Notes: generated from the letters alone by a model not told the origin. A DNA stretch of 64,000 nt from Triatoma infestans (GCA_011037195.1 JAAEAF010007952.1:297203-361202); one strand, 5' to 3'. Counted from the stretch's first letter, positions 46,024 through 57,620 are shown. Numbers and translations are program-made.

Positions 46024-49000
46024 CTAATCTCTATAATACTCTAAAGCTTTAGTGCTTACACCATCTTCTAATACTAATCTCTTATTATCTAAAGGGCATA
46101 AGGAAACTTTATTTTGTTCTATAGTGAACACATCATGTTTAATAGATCTAAACATTGGCATTTCATTTCTGATTGGTGAATTAGTTATTAGACAGGCTAC
46201 ATAATCATCAAAAGTAATAGCTTTTTTAAGAACACTTTTTTTTACACCTTTTGCTTTCTTTAGAATGTGATCATCATCTATTCTAATTGCATACATTTTG
46301 GACCTTAAGCCCACAAACGCTGTAATTATTTTCCCAGCGGCCTCATCTTTAAATTAACCTATAACTTTTTTATTTCTATTTGAATAATTTGGATGTTTGG
46401 TTGGGTAGTTAGATAAATCTAAATGTGCGTTCAAATCGCCCATATCTTTATATAAATCATCAGTTTGGATTTGATAGATAAAAGAATCGGTATCTGTATA
46501 ACAAAGTTTTAATCTATTATTGCCGTAATAGGGAAGCATTACATCGTAATGGTAATAATACATATGCAATTTAGAGATATCTAAAACCGAAAGACCAATA
46601 TAAATTGGTTTATTAAATAAAATTTTTGTCTTGGCAAAATGAATTGCAGCTAACGATTCATTGTAAATGGTCCAATTTATGCAATTAGGTTGCAAGATCA
46701 ATTTTTCTAGTTTTCTTTCATCAGTTACTAATTTAATATCTATTCTTTTTCTTACATTTTCCATTGTTTTGCCAAATACAGAATTATTATATAATTTATA
46801 TAAATCTTTTTCAAAATCATTATTTGCTATTTTTCTGAGCTCTGTATTATGGTTTATATAGCATGCCAACCACGAACTTTGTTTAAACTCTAACACCCTA
46901 TTTATTTTAACTAAATTTAGACCATGCTCAAGCGCCTGCTTTAAAATCAAATAATGACAAATGTAATTTACTCGCGATCCGAGATGTGGGACTAGCTTTT
47001 TCTGTCCTTCAACCATAATGTTTTCAGCCAAAAAGGGTAGATCATTGTGAAGATTATGAAGAGAGGTGGGGTAATTCAAAGTTACATCTAAAATATAACC
47101 CTTTTCACTCGTTTCATTTAAAAGATCAAGATCAATTTGCTTAGGATCAACCCATTTAAATCCACCATAAGGTAAATATTTACTCATTGCATATCCGTAA
47201 AGATTGTTACAGTCTTGATATGTAATGAATGTAGATGGTAATAATAGATTATAATTTGAAAGGTACTTATTATTGGCCTCGGCAAACCTATGACCAACTT
47301 GACAAATACCCCCTCGTATTCCTCGTTCTATCATTAAAATCTGTTCATAATCTGTTAATAGCTCTAAACGGCAATTTGTAAATCGCAACATTGCATCCCA
47401 AGATAAGCCCGGTAATGTAAAATAATGAGCAGGATCTAATTTGTGGGATTTTATTGTAATAGTTCTAAAATTTTCAAATATGTCGGCTAGAAGAAGAGTA
47501 TCGGTTTTTAAATAAATATCGCTGTATTCACCTAGTGAAGAACATGAAAAGGCTTTCCATACTTGAAGAGCATGCTGATAGTCGTTTTCACTAATGCTTT
47601 CTCCGGTAAGACTGCTATAAAATGCGTCAATTGGAGGCAAACATGTTTCATCTAAAATGTCCCAATTAGATACATATTCATATGGAAATACGCCTTTTCG
47701 TTTTACTAAATGAACAAGATCAGCAGAAATAAACTTTGTAGTTTCCGTCAAATGTGTTAAATTTTTTGACAAGCTATCCAGACTTGAAGCCATAAAACGA
47801 AAAGTGTCAACAAATTTGATTTTCATTTTACGGGATATAATTTTAGAAAATGAAATATACTTTTCTTCCGAATTAGGTATTACTTCCACCAGTTTTGTAT
47901 CATATCCCAGCTCTTTAATAATAAAATGTGAGTCATAACCACTGAGATTATGACAAAATACCGGAACAAAACGTGGAATTTGAGATCTATAATTACAGCT
48001 ATTATGAGCAGGGCCCCGATATTTCCCAGTTAAATGGCAGTGATCTATAACCTTTTCATCATTTTCTATAAAAGGTTTTTCGCACATATAACATGTAGTT
48101 GCTAACAAAAAGTTATTTCTTTCGTCAGTAGATAAACAATATGGAATATTTCTATTGTAAAGAATTTCAATTTTTTCTGCTACTTCCTTTAACTTCATTA
48201 TACAATGCTTAACCGCGTCTTTACCCCTGTAAAGGTATGGAGCACTCGGTAAGTTATGCTCTATGTCTTGGATTTCATCAGATATTTTTACATATATACA
48301 GAAACTCATTGGCGTGTGCAAGTGAGTAGCCATAGTGTACGATTTATGTAAATTTGGCCGGCATGTAAACAGGTTTTCTAGAATTGCCTCAAAATCAAGG
48401 TATATTACAACGGGAACTTTATGCATCCGTTCAACATTTACAAAATTAACGAACGGCTTTTTAAGTGGAAGTTCTACCCGAGCCGGTTTATGGGTGCCAC
48501 AAATTAATTTATGCTGCTTAAAACGAGCTTTTCCATTATAACGCTTATCAAATTGTGAAAAGCAGCGTTCGCATATTAATTTTAATCTTCGGTTAGGCGT
48601 AATTTGGCTGCATATTAGTCTATTAAGACTTTTAATGTAAACAAAGTGATATTGATTATTTTTGTTTAAAATTAATAAATTTCTATGATCACGAAGTCTA
48701 CTTTTACAAATCTTAAGAGGATAAACTTGATCTCTTTTATGTAAACCAAATATGTTAATAGATACATTATTTACTTTTTCAAAAATTGAGATGTCTTTTA
48801 ATCGAGTGGGATACTGAATACAATTAAAATTATACTTCGATTCAAGCAAGCTATACTGATTTGAGGGGAGTTGAGGATTTCTTTTAACAAATTTAGCCAA
48901 CATAGCATACATAAAACATTGATTATCCTTATTTTTAACATTTATACAGGCCTTTTTATCTTTGATTGTTTTTGGTAATGGAATGTATGATGAAATTTTA

Positions 49001-49869
49001 AGTGGATTGTACTTACCGATTCTTACTCTTAAACCATCCACTGAAATCAGAGTCCAGCCACTTTTAGACATGACCGCATCTTCCATTTCACGTCTTAGTT
49101 TTGCAAAAACTTCTGCAAGATATTCATTAATATCGGTGGCTTCATAGATTGCTTGATTAGATGTCTTGAGTGCCTTAGTCATCTTTTCTCCCAACATATT
49201 TTTAAACGTACAATCTACCCATAAATTAACTTTAATACTTGAATGCATTGCGACCATTTTCTGGATTATGTCCTTAATTTTACTTCTAACATCTTTTAAA
49301 AACATTGATAAATCCATGCAGCAAGGAGATCTAATAAAATATGATGCCAGACGTCCTTTAAATGATGTCTCATATGGTGTAACATTATCATCGCTTTGTT
49401 TTAAACTTAACAGTTGATTTCTTTGAGGCTCCAACATCTTATCTTCGGATTGTAAAGCTAGTTGACATACTGCTTCATGCAACTGTCCATTGTGAATATC
49501 AGAAAAAATAGATTCACATTTACTGCATCTGGCATTAAAAAAATTTTCATCAAAATAAAACAATATTTATTACCAAAATTAACATTAATGTGGTTAACAT
49601 TAATTTACCTGTAAGAACCACGTGCAGTGCACTTCTTTTGATGTTGATTTAAATTTTTTTTATATAAAAAATCTTTTCCACATGTACATGAGTATTTGCG
49701 TCTTTCTTGATGGGTCAAAGCTCGATGTATTTCAAACTGTGATTTACTGGAAAATGCAATTCTGCAATCTGTGCACTATTAAAATAATAAAAAACTTTTT
49801 ACCAATATAATAAATGTACTAAATAATTGATATAAAAACAAAAAAAATACTTACATTTAACTTGTCCAT
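46024..49869 (-). CDS. Protein-primed DNA polymerase B with zinc-finger exons; internal stop
   Basis: Exons 49855-49869, 49609-49775 and 46024-49528, introns ~80 nt with GT/AG and consistent phase. Exon 2 encodes zinc fingers (CTDCRIAF...H, YSCTCGKDF...HQKKC), and the splice to exon 3 completes a third (CSKCESIF..H..C). The long exon has NKDNQCFMYA, exonuclease motifs YLDFEAI, HNLSGYDSHF and YLKTDTLLLAD, an endonuclease VII-like zinc insertion (CYMCEKPF ... DHCHLTGKYRG), and polymerase motifs A (DCNNLYG), B (LYNNSVFGK) and C (YTDTDS). An in-frame TAA (46351-46353) interrupts the conserved C-terminal thumb region; ~109 codons of the same frame follow. It replicates linear DNA from a terminal protein. 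Unless the stop is bypassed, this copy is defective. Confidence 0.9.
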
Positions 49870-50087
49870 TATTGGCTCCTCTAAGAACTAATGATTTTTC
49901 CTTTTTGTTGTAGATATATTGGTTTAGTCTGGGAGTTTGGACTATTCCTTAATGCCTTTTAGAGAATGCCTTAATGATTTTAGTAAAATTAAACTTAACA
50001 AAATTCTTATAATAAATTACTTAATTATAGACTTAAAGTTATTAATTATCTTATGAATATAATATTACAAGTAATTTACGAAAAAAA

Positions 50088-50396
50088 TTAATCAAATTCT
50101 AATATAAAGGCATTATTATTTTTGTTTACCCCTTTGTATATTAGGGATAATGACAATGGTTGATAATCCTTAATCATTTCGTCTGTTACTTCATAACAAT
50201 AAGATTTTGGTAAGTAACATTTAAGCGGTTTATCAGAAGGATTATCTAAAACTAGGGAAATAGATTCACCGAATTTGGTATTTCCTTTATAAAATTTAAT
50301 TATTTTGTATTTTTTATTCTGTTCTAAGTCTTTTATAGACGTACTTATGTAATTGGAAATAGTTTTATTTAATGCAGATTTCAATGCGGAAGCCAT
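50088..50396 (-). CDS. OB-fold-like small protein
   Basis: 102 residues. The pattern (LEQNKKYKIIKFYKGNTKFG, then SLVLD, LKCYLPKSYCYE, SLIYKG) is that of a short beta barrel seen in a family common to arthropod Polintons and parvovirus-like insertions. Single-stranded DNA binding is plausible given its place in the replication module beside the polymerase and dUTPase, but no catalytic or binding residue can be pointed out. Its frame is intact. Confidence 0.55.
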   Translation of the reverse strand: MASALKSALNKTISNYISTSIKDLEQNKKYKIIKFYKGNTKFGESISLVLDNPSDKPLKCYLPKSYCYEVTDEMIKDYQPLSLSLIYKGVNKNNNAFILEFD

Positions 50397-50620
50397 CTAC
50401 AAAAAATAACAAGTATAACAAGATCTTAATAATAAACAAGTTATTAAGTTAATTAACTGTAATAGCTACTTACCTCAATACGGTATTTTGTTGCAAACTG
50501 GTAAGGTGCATTAAAATGACCTGCATTTTATACTGAATTGATCAAGGATTTGTTATTACTTTCTCTTATATCTTAAGGTCGTGCCCTCGTACAGATTTTT
50601 TTTATTACGATAACTCGTAG

Positions 50621-50867
50621 TATATAAGCAATGACAAAATATATTACCCAACAAACAAAGTAATTACTTCAGATATCAACCGTGTAAGGAATTTTGAACT
50701 GTAAGTATGTTGTTATATATAATATAATAATATGTTTAACAAAAAAATAAGATATAAAAACATTTATTGCTTTGGGCTCAAGTCCGTCTGCAAGAGTTGC
50801 ATATATAATATTCTAATTTATTTAGTTTATGTTGTTATATATAGTTTTAAATATTAATTCTTTTTAG
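50621..50867 (+). promoter_or_regulatory. dUTPase promoter with 5'-UTR intron
   Basis: A TATA box TATATAAG at 50621-50628 lies far (~250 bp) from the ATG. Between them, GTAAGT at 50701 and CTTTTTAG ending at 50867 define a likely 167-nt intron in the leader, which brings the cap within ~50 nt of the start codon. Confidence 0.55.
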
Positions 50868-50876
50868 AAATATAAA

Positions 50877-51311
50877 ATGAGCGCCATTCCTAAATTACAG
50901 TTTGTAAAACTACAATCAACGGCGTTTGCTCCCACAAAAGGTACAACCAACTCTGCTGGCTTCGACTTAAGAAGTCCTTGCGATTGCACTGTTCCCGCTC
51001 GATGTAAACGTCTAATTTTTACTGATCTAAAAATTAAATTGCCCAACGGCTGCTACGGCAGAATAGCTCCAAGATCGGGTCTGGCTTTACATCACCAACT
51101 GGATATTGGGGCTGGAGTTGTGGACGCCGATTATACGGGTAATATGGGAGTTCTAATTTTTAATCACGGGCCGGCTGATTTTCAGATTAGAGTGGGTGAT
51201 AAAATTGCTCAACTAATCTGCGAAAAAATTTGTTACCCAATAATTGAAGAAGTAGCAAATTTAGATTTAGTTACAAATCGTGGAGAAAATGGATTTGGTT
51301 CCACGGGATAA
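50877..51311 (+). CDS. dut: dUTPase (trimeric)
   Basis: 144 residues with all five motifs in order: AGFDLRSP (27-34), APRSGLAL (64-71), GAGVVDADYTGNMG (78-91, catalytic Asp), GDKIAQLI (107-114) and the C-terminal NRGENGFGSTG (134-144). It hydrolyses dUTP to dUMP, keeping uracil out of replicating DNA. Length is exactly that of the family. Its 3' end overlaps the next ORF in another frame. Confidence 0.93.
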   Translation: MSAIPKLQFVKLQSTAFAPTKGTTNSAGFDLRSPCDCTVPARCKRLIFTDLKIKLPNGCYGRIAPRSGLALHHQLDIGAGVVDADYTGNMGVLIFNHGPADFQIRVGDKIAQLICEKICYPIIEEVANLDLVTNRGENGFGSTG

Positions 51312-51795
51312 TTTTATTTTTCAATTATTGGAACACATTTTTTTTCCTCCGCCATTAGCCGATCCTTTGCTTATAATTAGAACTATATTATTAACCTTTG
51401 ATAGGAGTGGCATTGCAGCAACAGCTATTAAGGAAGATGAAAAAAGTTATTGTATTTTTGTTAACAGAAAAAATTTTTTGTCTGGGAAATATTGTCAACT
51501 GGTTACAAATGTAATTGATAACATAAGTTTAGAGGAGATATTTGCATACAATAAGATTTGCAAATGTTTTTCTTTAAACAATGTACAATATACATTTGTT
51601 TTTGTTTCAAGAATGTACGGTATCGACAATTATTCTTATGCCAAAAAAATTTGGTTTTTGAATAACAAAGTCAAAGTATATATAAAAGGAAGCTGTCTAG
51701 TCCCTATATTCCCATTATCATTAGGAAAAATGAAATCTTTAAAAATTTTATCTGTTAATAAAATTTTACAGTCAATAGCTTTTGATTTAATATAA
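51289..51795 (+). CDS. Unknown Polinton protein overlapping dUTPase
   Basis: 168 residues from ATG 51289, overlapping the last 23 bases of the dUTPase gene in another frame. It is rich in aromatic and aliphatic residues (FQLLEHIFFPPPLADPLLII, then SYCIFVNRKNF, VQYTFVFVSRMYG). No motif recognised. The long open frame in AT-rich DNA and the position inside an otherwise tightly packed element argue that it is real. Confidence 0.55.
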   Translation: MDLVPRDNFIFQLLEHIFFPPPLADPLLIIRTILLTFDRSGIAATAIKEDEKSYCIFVNRKNFLSGKYCQLVTNVIDNISLEEIFAYNKICKCFSLNNVQYTFVFVSRMYGIDNYSYAKKIWFLNNKVKVYIKGSCLVPIFPLSLGKMKSLKILSVNKILQSIAFDLI

Positions 51796-52071
51796 TCACG
51801 CATAACTATTTTATTTAATAAATTTAAACAATTGTAACTTATTGTAACTTGTAAATAAACCAGTATTTTTTAAAGACACACCTCATTAAATTGTTAATAC
51901 AGAACTTGTATTTTTTTATTACTTATTATATACTCATATTAAAAAAATAAAAATAATGCATTAAGTACGTATAGTATGTATTTTTGTTTTTTTGTTTATA
52001 ACCCAAAAAATTAATCATTTTATTTAATAATACACACATACACAAGCATTTACTTAACTACAGACATATAT
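51796..52071. other. Non-coding AT-rich stretch before the right TIR
   Basis: T/A-rich with 'attacttattatatactcatatt' and a polyA-like 'aaaaaataaaaataatg'. Probably the 3' UTR of the preceding gene. Confidence 0.5.
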
Positions 52072-52359
52072 AAGCGGAGAAAGGCGATCGTTCAAGGTCA
52101 ACCGGCGCGGCAGCTAAACACACACACACGTGCATTCATTTATATATCAGCTACATTTTTACATGGTATATCAACAAGGTCTCTGTGGTGTAGTGGATAA
52201 CACACCTGACTTCTGTACGCAAAGTTCTCGGTTCAAATCCGGCAGCAGATAATTTAAAATTTATTTTTATAATTAAAAAATAATTCTTTGAGCAAATTCT
52301 AGACGGCCGCCATATTGCTTCATGGCGGTTGTTCTAGAACGTGCCTTTTGTCCACTACT
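52072..52359 (-). repeat. Polinton right terminal inverted repeat
   Basis: Mirror of 36924-37211. Directly outside it the sequence 'tacatcgtgtgg' leads into Bel/Pao gag rather than into the repeat that flanks the left end. Confidence 0.95.
52179..52251 (+). tRNA. tRNA-Arg(UCU)-like gene in right TIR
   Basis: Same 73-nt unit as in the left TIR. A box 52186-52196, B box 52230-52240, T5 terminator 52264-52268. Points rightwards, towards the Bel/Pao gag. Confidence 0.75.
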
Positions 52360-52432
52360 TACATCGTGTGGAAATTCAGTTCTTTACAAACTTTTTCTCA
52401 ATTTTCGTCGTTGGAACTACCCAATTCCCATT

Positions 52433-55400
52433 ATGGAAAAGGAACTACGTTATTACAAACGTTGTTTGTTTCGAATTAGAGATCTAATTGCAACCTCATT
52501 GGAAACACCACCTTCTTCAGAAATAGTCTCAAAATTAGAAGCTTTAATTGGTGAGTATGTAGATAATAAAGTTGAATATTTTAAGGTTAATAAGAAAGCA
52601 ATATTGGAACTGGATGGAGAGGATAAGGATATAGAGAAAAAGGAAAGCGATTTGTAGAAGGAAGCTGATGAAATTCGTGACGTATTCGCTACATTACAAG
52701 CTAAAGTAAAAGAAATGAACAAGTTGATCAATAAAGATGTAAGTAGAAATTCTATTTTCAGTTCAACATCATATAATAGCAACTTAAATTCAAATGATAC
52801 TCCAAAATTACAAAAAATTAAAGTTCCAAAATTTCACGGAGATATCAGAAACTTTATAGATTTTAAAAATTTGTTTAAAAATTTAGTGCATGACAATCCT
52901 GAGATTCCTAATGTACAGAAACTGTATTTCTTAAAAATTGCCTTGATTGATAATGCTGCAGGTATTGTAAAGGATATTGCTTTAAGCGATGCTGCATATG
53001 AAGAAACATGGAACGCATTATGTAGCCGTTACGATAATAAAAGATCAATTATTAAGGCGCATTTGCATGACCTTTTTAGTCTCTCTAAAATCAAATCTGA
53101 GTTGGGTATTCATGTACTTCTAGATGACTCAAATAGAGCGCTTAGAGGACTGAAAGCAGCTGGTGAAAACGTAGATAGCTGGTCGACAATGCTATCCTTC
53201 ATGATTTCTGTAAAATTAGATGAGGTAACTAAACGCGATTGGGAAAATTCAGTCACATGCAATACAAAATTTCCTTCATTTGATCAGTTGACTAAATTCC
53301 TAGAAAATCGTGCTTTCACCGTTGAAGATAGGCAAATAGAAACTGATAAATTGAAACTAACCCCTAAAAACACAATTAGGAGCGATTCATCAAAAAAATC
53401 ATTCCTTGCCTCCAAACCGAAATGTGTAGCGTGTAATAACTTTCATCGGCTAATAGAATGCAGAATTTTTCTTGGAAAATCTCCAACCGAACGGTTTCAT
53501 ATTGTAAAAAATAATCAGTTATGCCAGAATTGCCTTGGCAAAGGACATTTTGCGGCTACATGCCAATCCTCTTTATGTAAGTCTTGCGGACTAAAACACA
53601 ACAGTTTACTTCATTTCGAGAAACCAAAACTGCTATCGAATACCGTTCAATCGAAGTCAGTAAGCAAAAATATTGAAGCTATTCAAGCTAATCCTCCTGC
53701 CTCAGATTCCTCATCGTTGGAGAAAAATTCGTGTGCTACAACTGTCGCTGATAAGGTTATTTTATTACCTACTGCTGTAGTCAAGTTTCGTTGTGGAAAA
53801 ACCATGGGATCAGCAAGAATTTTGTCGGACTCTGCTTCGCAAGCTACTTTAATTTCCGAGACCTTCGTTCGTAGGTATCACTTGCCAACAAGTCGTACAT
53901 CGCATTTAACTACCATATCAGGCATAGGTGGCCAGCCTGTTAGCTGTAACCGTACATGCTCATTGTCGCTCCTGTCTAGGATAAATAATTTCTCCTTGGA
54001 CGTTACTTGTGATGTTGCTCCATTTACGGCCTTTAAATACGAAGTCTCTGCTGCGTCCTACAAAAAACTAAAAGCTAAAATAGAATACATAAAATTCGCT
54101 GAAGAAGCACATCCCTACAACGAAATCGATATAATTATAGGCGCCGAGTATATTGAAAAATACTTATTAAATCAAAAGATTACTGTGGAAGACATAGTTC
54201 TTCGGGATTCACAATTTGGTTGGATGGCCACTGGGTTTGTCTGCCCCGGCGGTGACAAACAAAATTCTATATTGTCTCACGTCGCACTTCATTCACATGT
54301 CATTTTTTCGATAGAAGATCAGTTACGAATATTTTGGGAATTGGAAGAAGTAGATGTCCCTAATATAGTCACTAGGGAACAAGAAGAATGCCATCGGCAT
54401 TTCGAAGATACATATCAGCGTAACGAAAACGGTCAGTTTGTAGTACGGTTACCATTGAAAGGCTGCCCTTCTTCGTTAGCGGATAATCGTTTAGCAGCTT
54501 TACGATCATTAACCAAAATCGAATTATCGCTCCCAGAGATTCAGACTGAGTACCACAAATTTATCCAGGAGTATAAAGATTTGAAACATCTCGAAGCGGT
54601 AGAGCTTGGAAACGCCAATATTGGTATCCCTTATTTTCTGCCGCAATTATTAGTACTTCGACCTGACAAGACCACGACTAAATTGAGAGTAGTTTTTCAC
54701 GCGTCTTCGAAGAATAGATCCGGGAAGTCACTTAACGACATTTTGAAAATTGGACCAGTATTGCAACCAGATCTGTTTGACATTGTTTTAAGGTTTAGGC
54801 AACATCGTATCGCGTTTTGTGCAGACGTAGAAAAAATGTATCGGCAGGTTCTTGTTCATCCGGAGGATAGAGAGCTTCAGAAAATTTACTGGCGAAGAGA
54901 TCCTGCAGGACCATTGATGGTATGTCACTTAAACACCGTGACTTACGGTACTACTCCCGCTTCATTTCTTGCCACAAAGTGTTTAGCCAAATTGGCAGAT
55001 GAAGCCGAGGATAAATATCCTGGTGCAGCAAAGGCAATTCGCCGTGATTTCTATATGGATGATCTGGTTACTGGGGCCGATACAGTGAAAGAAGCCACTT
55101 CGCTCCTTAAAACGATACATGAAATTTTAAGTACCGCCAATTTTCCTCTACGAAAATATATGAGTAATTCCAAGCTGCTACTCGATAGTGTTGATGAACA
55201 ACTTATAGGGAATGCTGATGATAGAAAATTTTACAACCATGAAAACGTAAGTATTCTAGGTGTTTTATGGAAGCCAGAAAAAGATCATTTGAGTATTTCG
55301 TTAAAGCTGAAAGAAATATCGCCATATTTGACAAAACGTATTATGCTAGCGGAAATTGCTCGCACTTTCGATATTTTTGGGGTGTTATCTCCGGTAACCA

Positions 55401-57613
55401 TACGTGCAAAAATTCTTTTGCAAGAGCTTTGGCGTGAAAAGGTTGATTGGGATAGTAAAGTGCCTGAGGCATTGAGTAACAAATTCCTGAAGTATCATCA
55501 AGATTTATTTCGATTGAAGGATTTCTTCATTAATCGCTACTATTTCAAATCGGCTACCAACATAACAACCATTCAACTCATAGGGTTTTGCGATGCTAGT
55601 GATAAGGCTTATTGTGCAGCAGTATACTTGAGAGCGACGGATGTGCATAGTAGCATCTACACTTCGTTCGTTTGTGCTAAGACTCGGGTAGCCCCGTTGA
55701 AGTCATTGACTATACCAAGGTTGGAATTGCAAGCTGCATTATTATTAAGCAAACTGATAACTAAAGTTCGCAATATCCTTAGCTTACCAATTCAAAACTT
55801 GTTCGCATTCACGGACTCAACGATTGTTTTGAGCTGGCTGAGCAAAGCACCAGATACATGGACAGTCTACGTTGCCAACAGGGTCAGTAAAATCCAAGAA
55901 TCGCTACCTTCTTGCTGGCATTATGTATGCACAAAAGAAAACCCCGCAGATTTAGCAACTCGTGGTATTTCTTCGAAAAATTTCGTTGAGCAGAAGTTGT
56001 GGATATATGGGCCTCAATTTTTGATGTTAGATTTCGAGTCGGTTATCAAGGCAAAGTCATCGCTCAACAATGATGTTCGCGCTATGGCAGAAGCGAAGAA
56101 GACTAAAATAAGTAAGCACACTGTGAGTGAACGACTGGATACGTTATTTATAGATAAATATTCTTCTTATACTCGTCTGATTTCGGTTATTGGATACATA
56201 CGAAGGTTTATTGCGAATTGCAGGAAATCGGAATGTCGGTCGAAGTGCACGAATACTATTCTTTTAGCTGAAGAGCGTAAACAATCTTTATTTTGTATTA
56301 TTCGTATTGTTCAACTATCACATTATAGTAATGAAATCTTATGTTTGCAGAAGAATCAACCACTATCGAAAACTAGCGCGCTCAAGTCCTTGGACCCGTT
56401 TATAGATGAAAATGGTATCTTAAGAGTCGGAGGAAGACTTAGAAAAGCATCTCTATCCTCTGGCAAAAAACATCCGATCCTTTTGCCTGCAAGGACTAAT
56501 TTTACGAGAATCTTCGTTCGTCACGTTCACGAAAAGTACTTCCACGCCACTAGAACATTCATTACTGGGTTTATTTCAGCTCAGTACTGGATAACAAATG
56601 GGTTTGTAAATCTTGTAAAGCAAATAACACGTTCTTGCATCACCTGCATTCGTTTTCGAGGAGAGGTCAAGCAGCAAATTATGGGACAATTGCCTGCATT
56701 CCGTGTGACTGAATCTGAAGCTTTCTCTCATTGTGGTGTAGATTTCGCCGGTCCGTTCACGTGCAAGTGCGTTGGCCATCGAACGACTAGGAACTTTAAG
56801 GTTTACATTGCTTTATTCATTTGTCTAGCTTGTCGCGCCGTCCATATTGAAGTAGTGTCGAGTTTGACAACAGAAGCATTCTTAGATGCTCTGAAGCGGT
56901 TTATATCTCGTCGTGGATTGCCCAAAGTAATTCTTACTGATAACGGCCGTAACTTTGTTGGTGCCAAAAACTACCTAAATCTTAATAGTGATAAATTAAT
57001 GCAATATGCCTCATCCGAAGGAATTCATTGGTCATTTATTCCACCAAGGGCACCTAATCATGGAGGCTTATGGGAAGCCGCTATGAAATCAGCGAAGTAT
57101 CACATGATTCGTGTGACTAAGGGTAGAGTGCTATCTTTTGAAGAATATCAAACTTTGTTTACACAAATTGAAGGAATAATGGACTCCCGGCCATTGTGTT
57201 ATCGTAAAGCGGGCGATCAGTCCATTGTACCCATAACGCCGGCCCACTTGGCTGTTGGCCGTGCAATTCTTACCAACTTGGATCATGGAGTGGAAAGACA
57301 TACCGGCATTTCGAGATTTTATTTTTTGCGGGAACAAATAGTACGCTCCTTTTGGCAGGCGTGGAAGGGCGATTATCTGTCATCGCTGCAAACTCGCAAT
57401 AAATGGACAAGGGAAAATCAAAACTTATCTATCGGTGATATCGTACTATTGAAAGAAGACAACCAACCTCCGAGCATTTGGCCTTTAGGGATCATATGGC
57501 ATGTCTACCCGGATCAAGAAGGAAGAGTTCGCGTAGCAGATGTGAAAACTAGCGAAGGAGTTTATCGGCGAACTATTGCAAGGCTTGTATTGCTTAATGC
57601 TAATGAACCATGA
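52433..57613 (+). pseudogene. Bel/Pao retrotransposon gag-pol, one in-frame stop
   Basis: One frame from ATG 52433 to TGA 57613, interrupted only by TAG at 52655-52657 in the gag N-terminal coiled coil. Order: gag, zinc knuckles (CQNCLGKGHFAATC at ~53523), aspartic protease (LSDSASQATLI, ~53822, with DSAS in place of the commoner DSGS), reverse transcriptase with YMDDL (~55055), RNase H (GFCDASDKAY, FTDSTIVLSWL), and integrase with HHCC zinc region (~56524), VDFAGPF, LTDNGRNF and HGGLWEAA. This is the Bel/Pao domain order. Apart from the TAG, no damage is seen in ~1,726 codons, so it is young. Its 5' LTR is absent from this window. Confidence 0.92.
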
Positions 57614-57620
57614 GGTTCAT

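Larger units (their letters stand above)
36924..52359. mobile_element. Maverick/Polinton element, adintovirus-like, 15.4 kb
   Basis: Bounded by 288-bp terminal inverted repeats beginning AGTAGTGGACAAAAGGCACG. It carries the full Polinton core: protein-primed DNA polymerase B, retroviral-type integrase with chromodomain, packaging ATPase, adenain-like protease, penton and double-jelly-roll capsid proteins. Added genes include PLA2, dUTPase and oncoid-like proteins. Almost all frames are open, and the TIRs differ at about one base of 288, so insertion is recent. A TAA in the polymerase is the one clear lesion. No 6-bp target duplication is visible: the left flank ends cgtaga, the right begins tacatc. 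Confidence 0.95.

Noticed and set aside
46024..46314. Separate 96-aa gene
   Set aside because: Same frame as and directly downstream of the polymerase stop; its sequence is the polymerase C-terminus, so it is a broken part of that gene.
52385..52425. Bel/Pao primer binding site at 'tggaactaccc'
   Set aside because: No LTR end precedes it and the match to a tRNA 3' end cannot be verified.
52322..52432. Gag start at 52322
   Set aside because: This ATG lies in the Polinton TIR; the Met at 52433 outside the TIR fits the retrotransposon leader.
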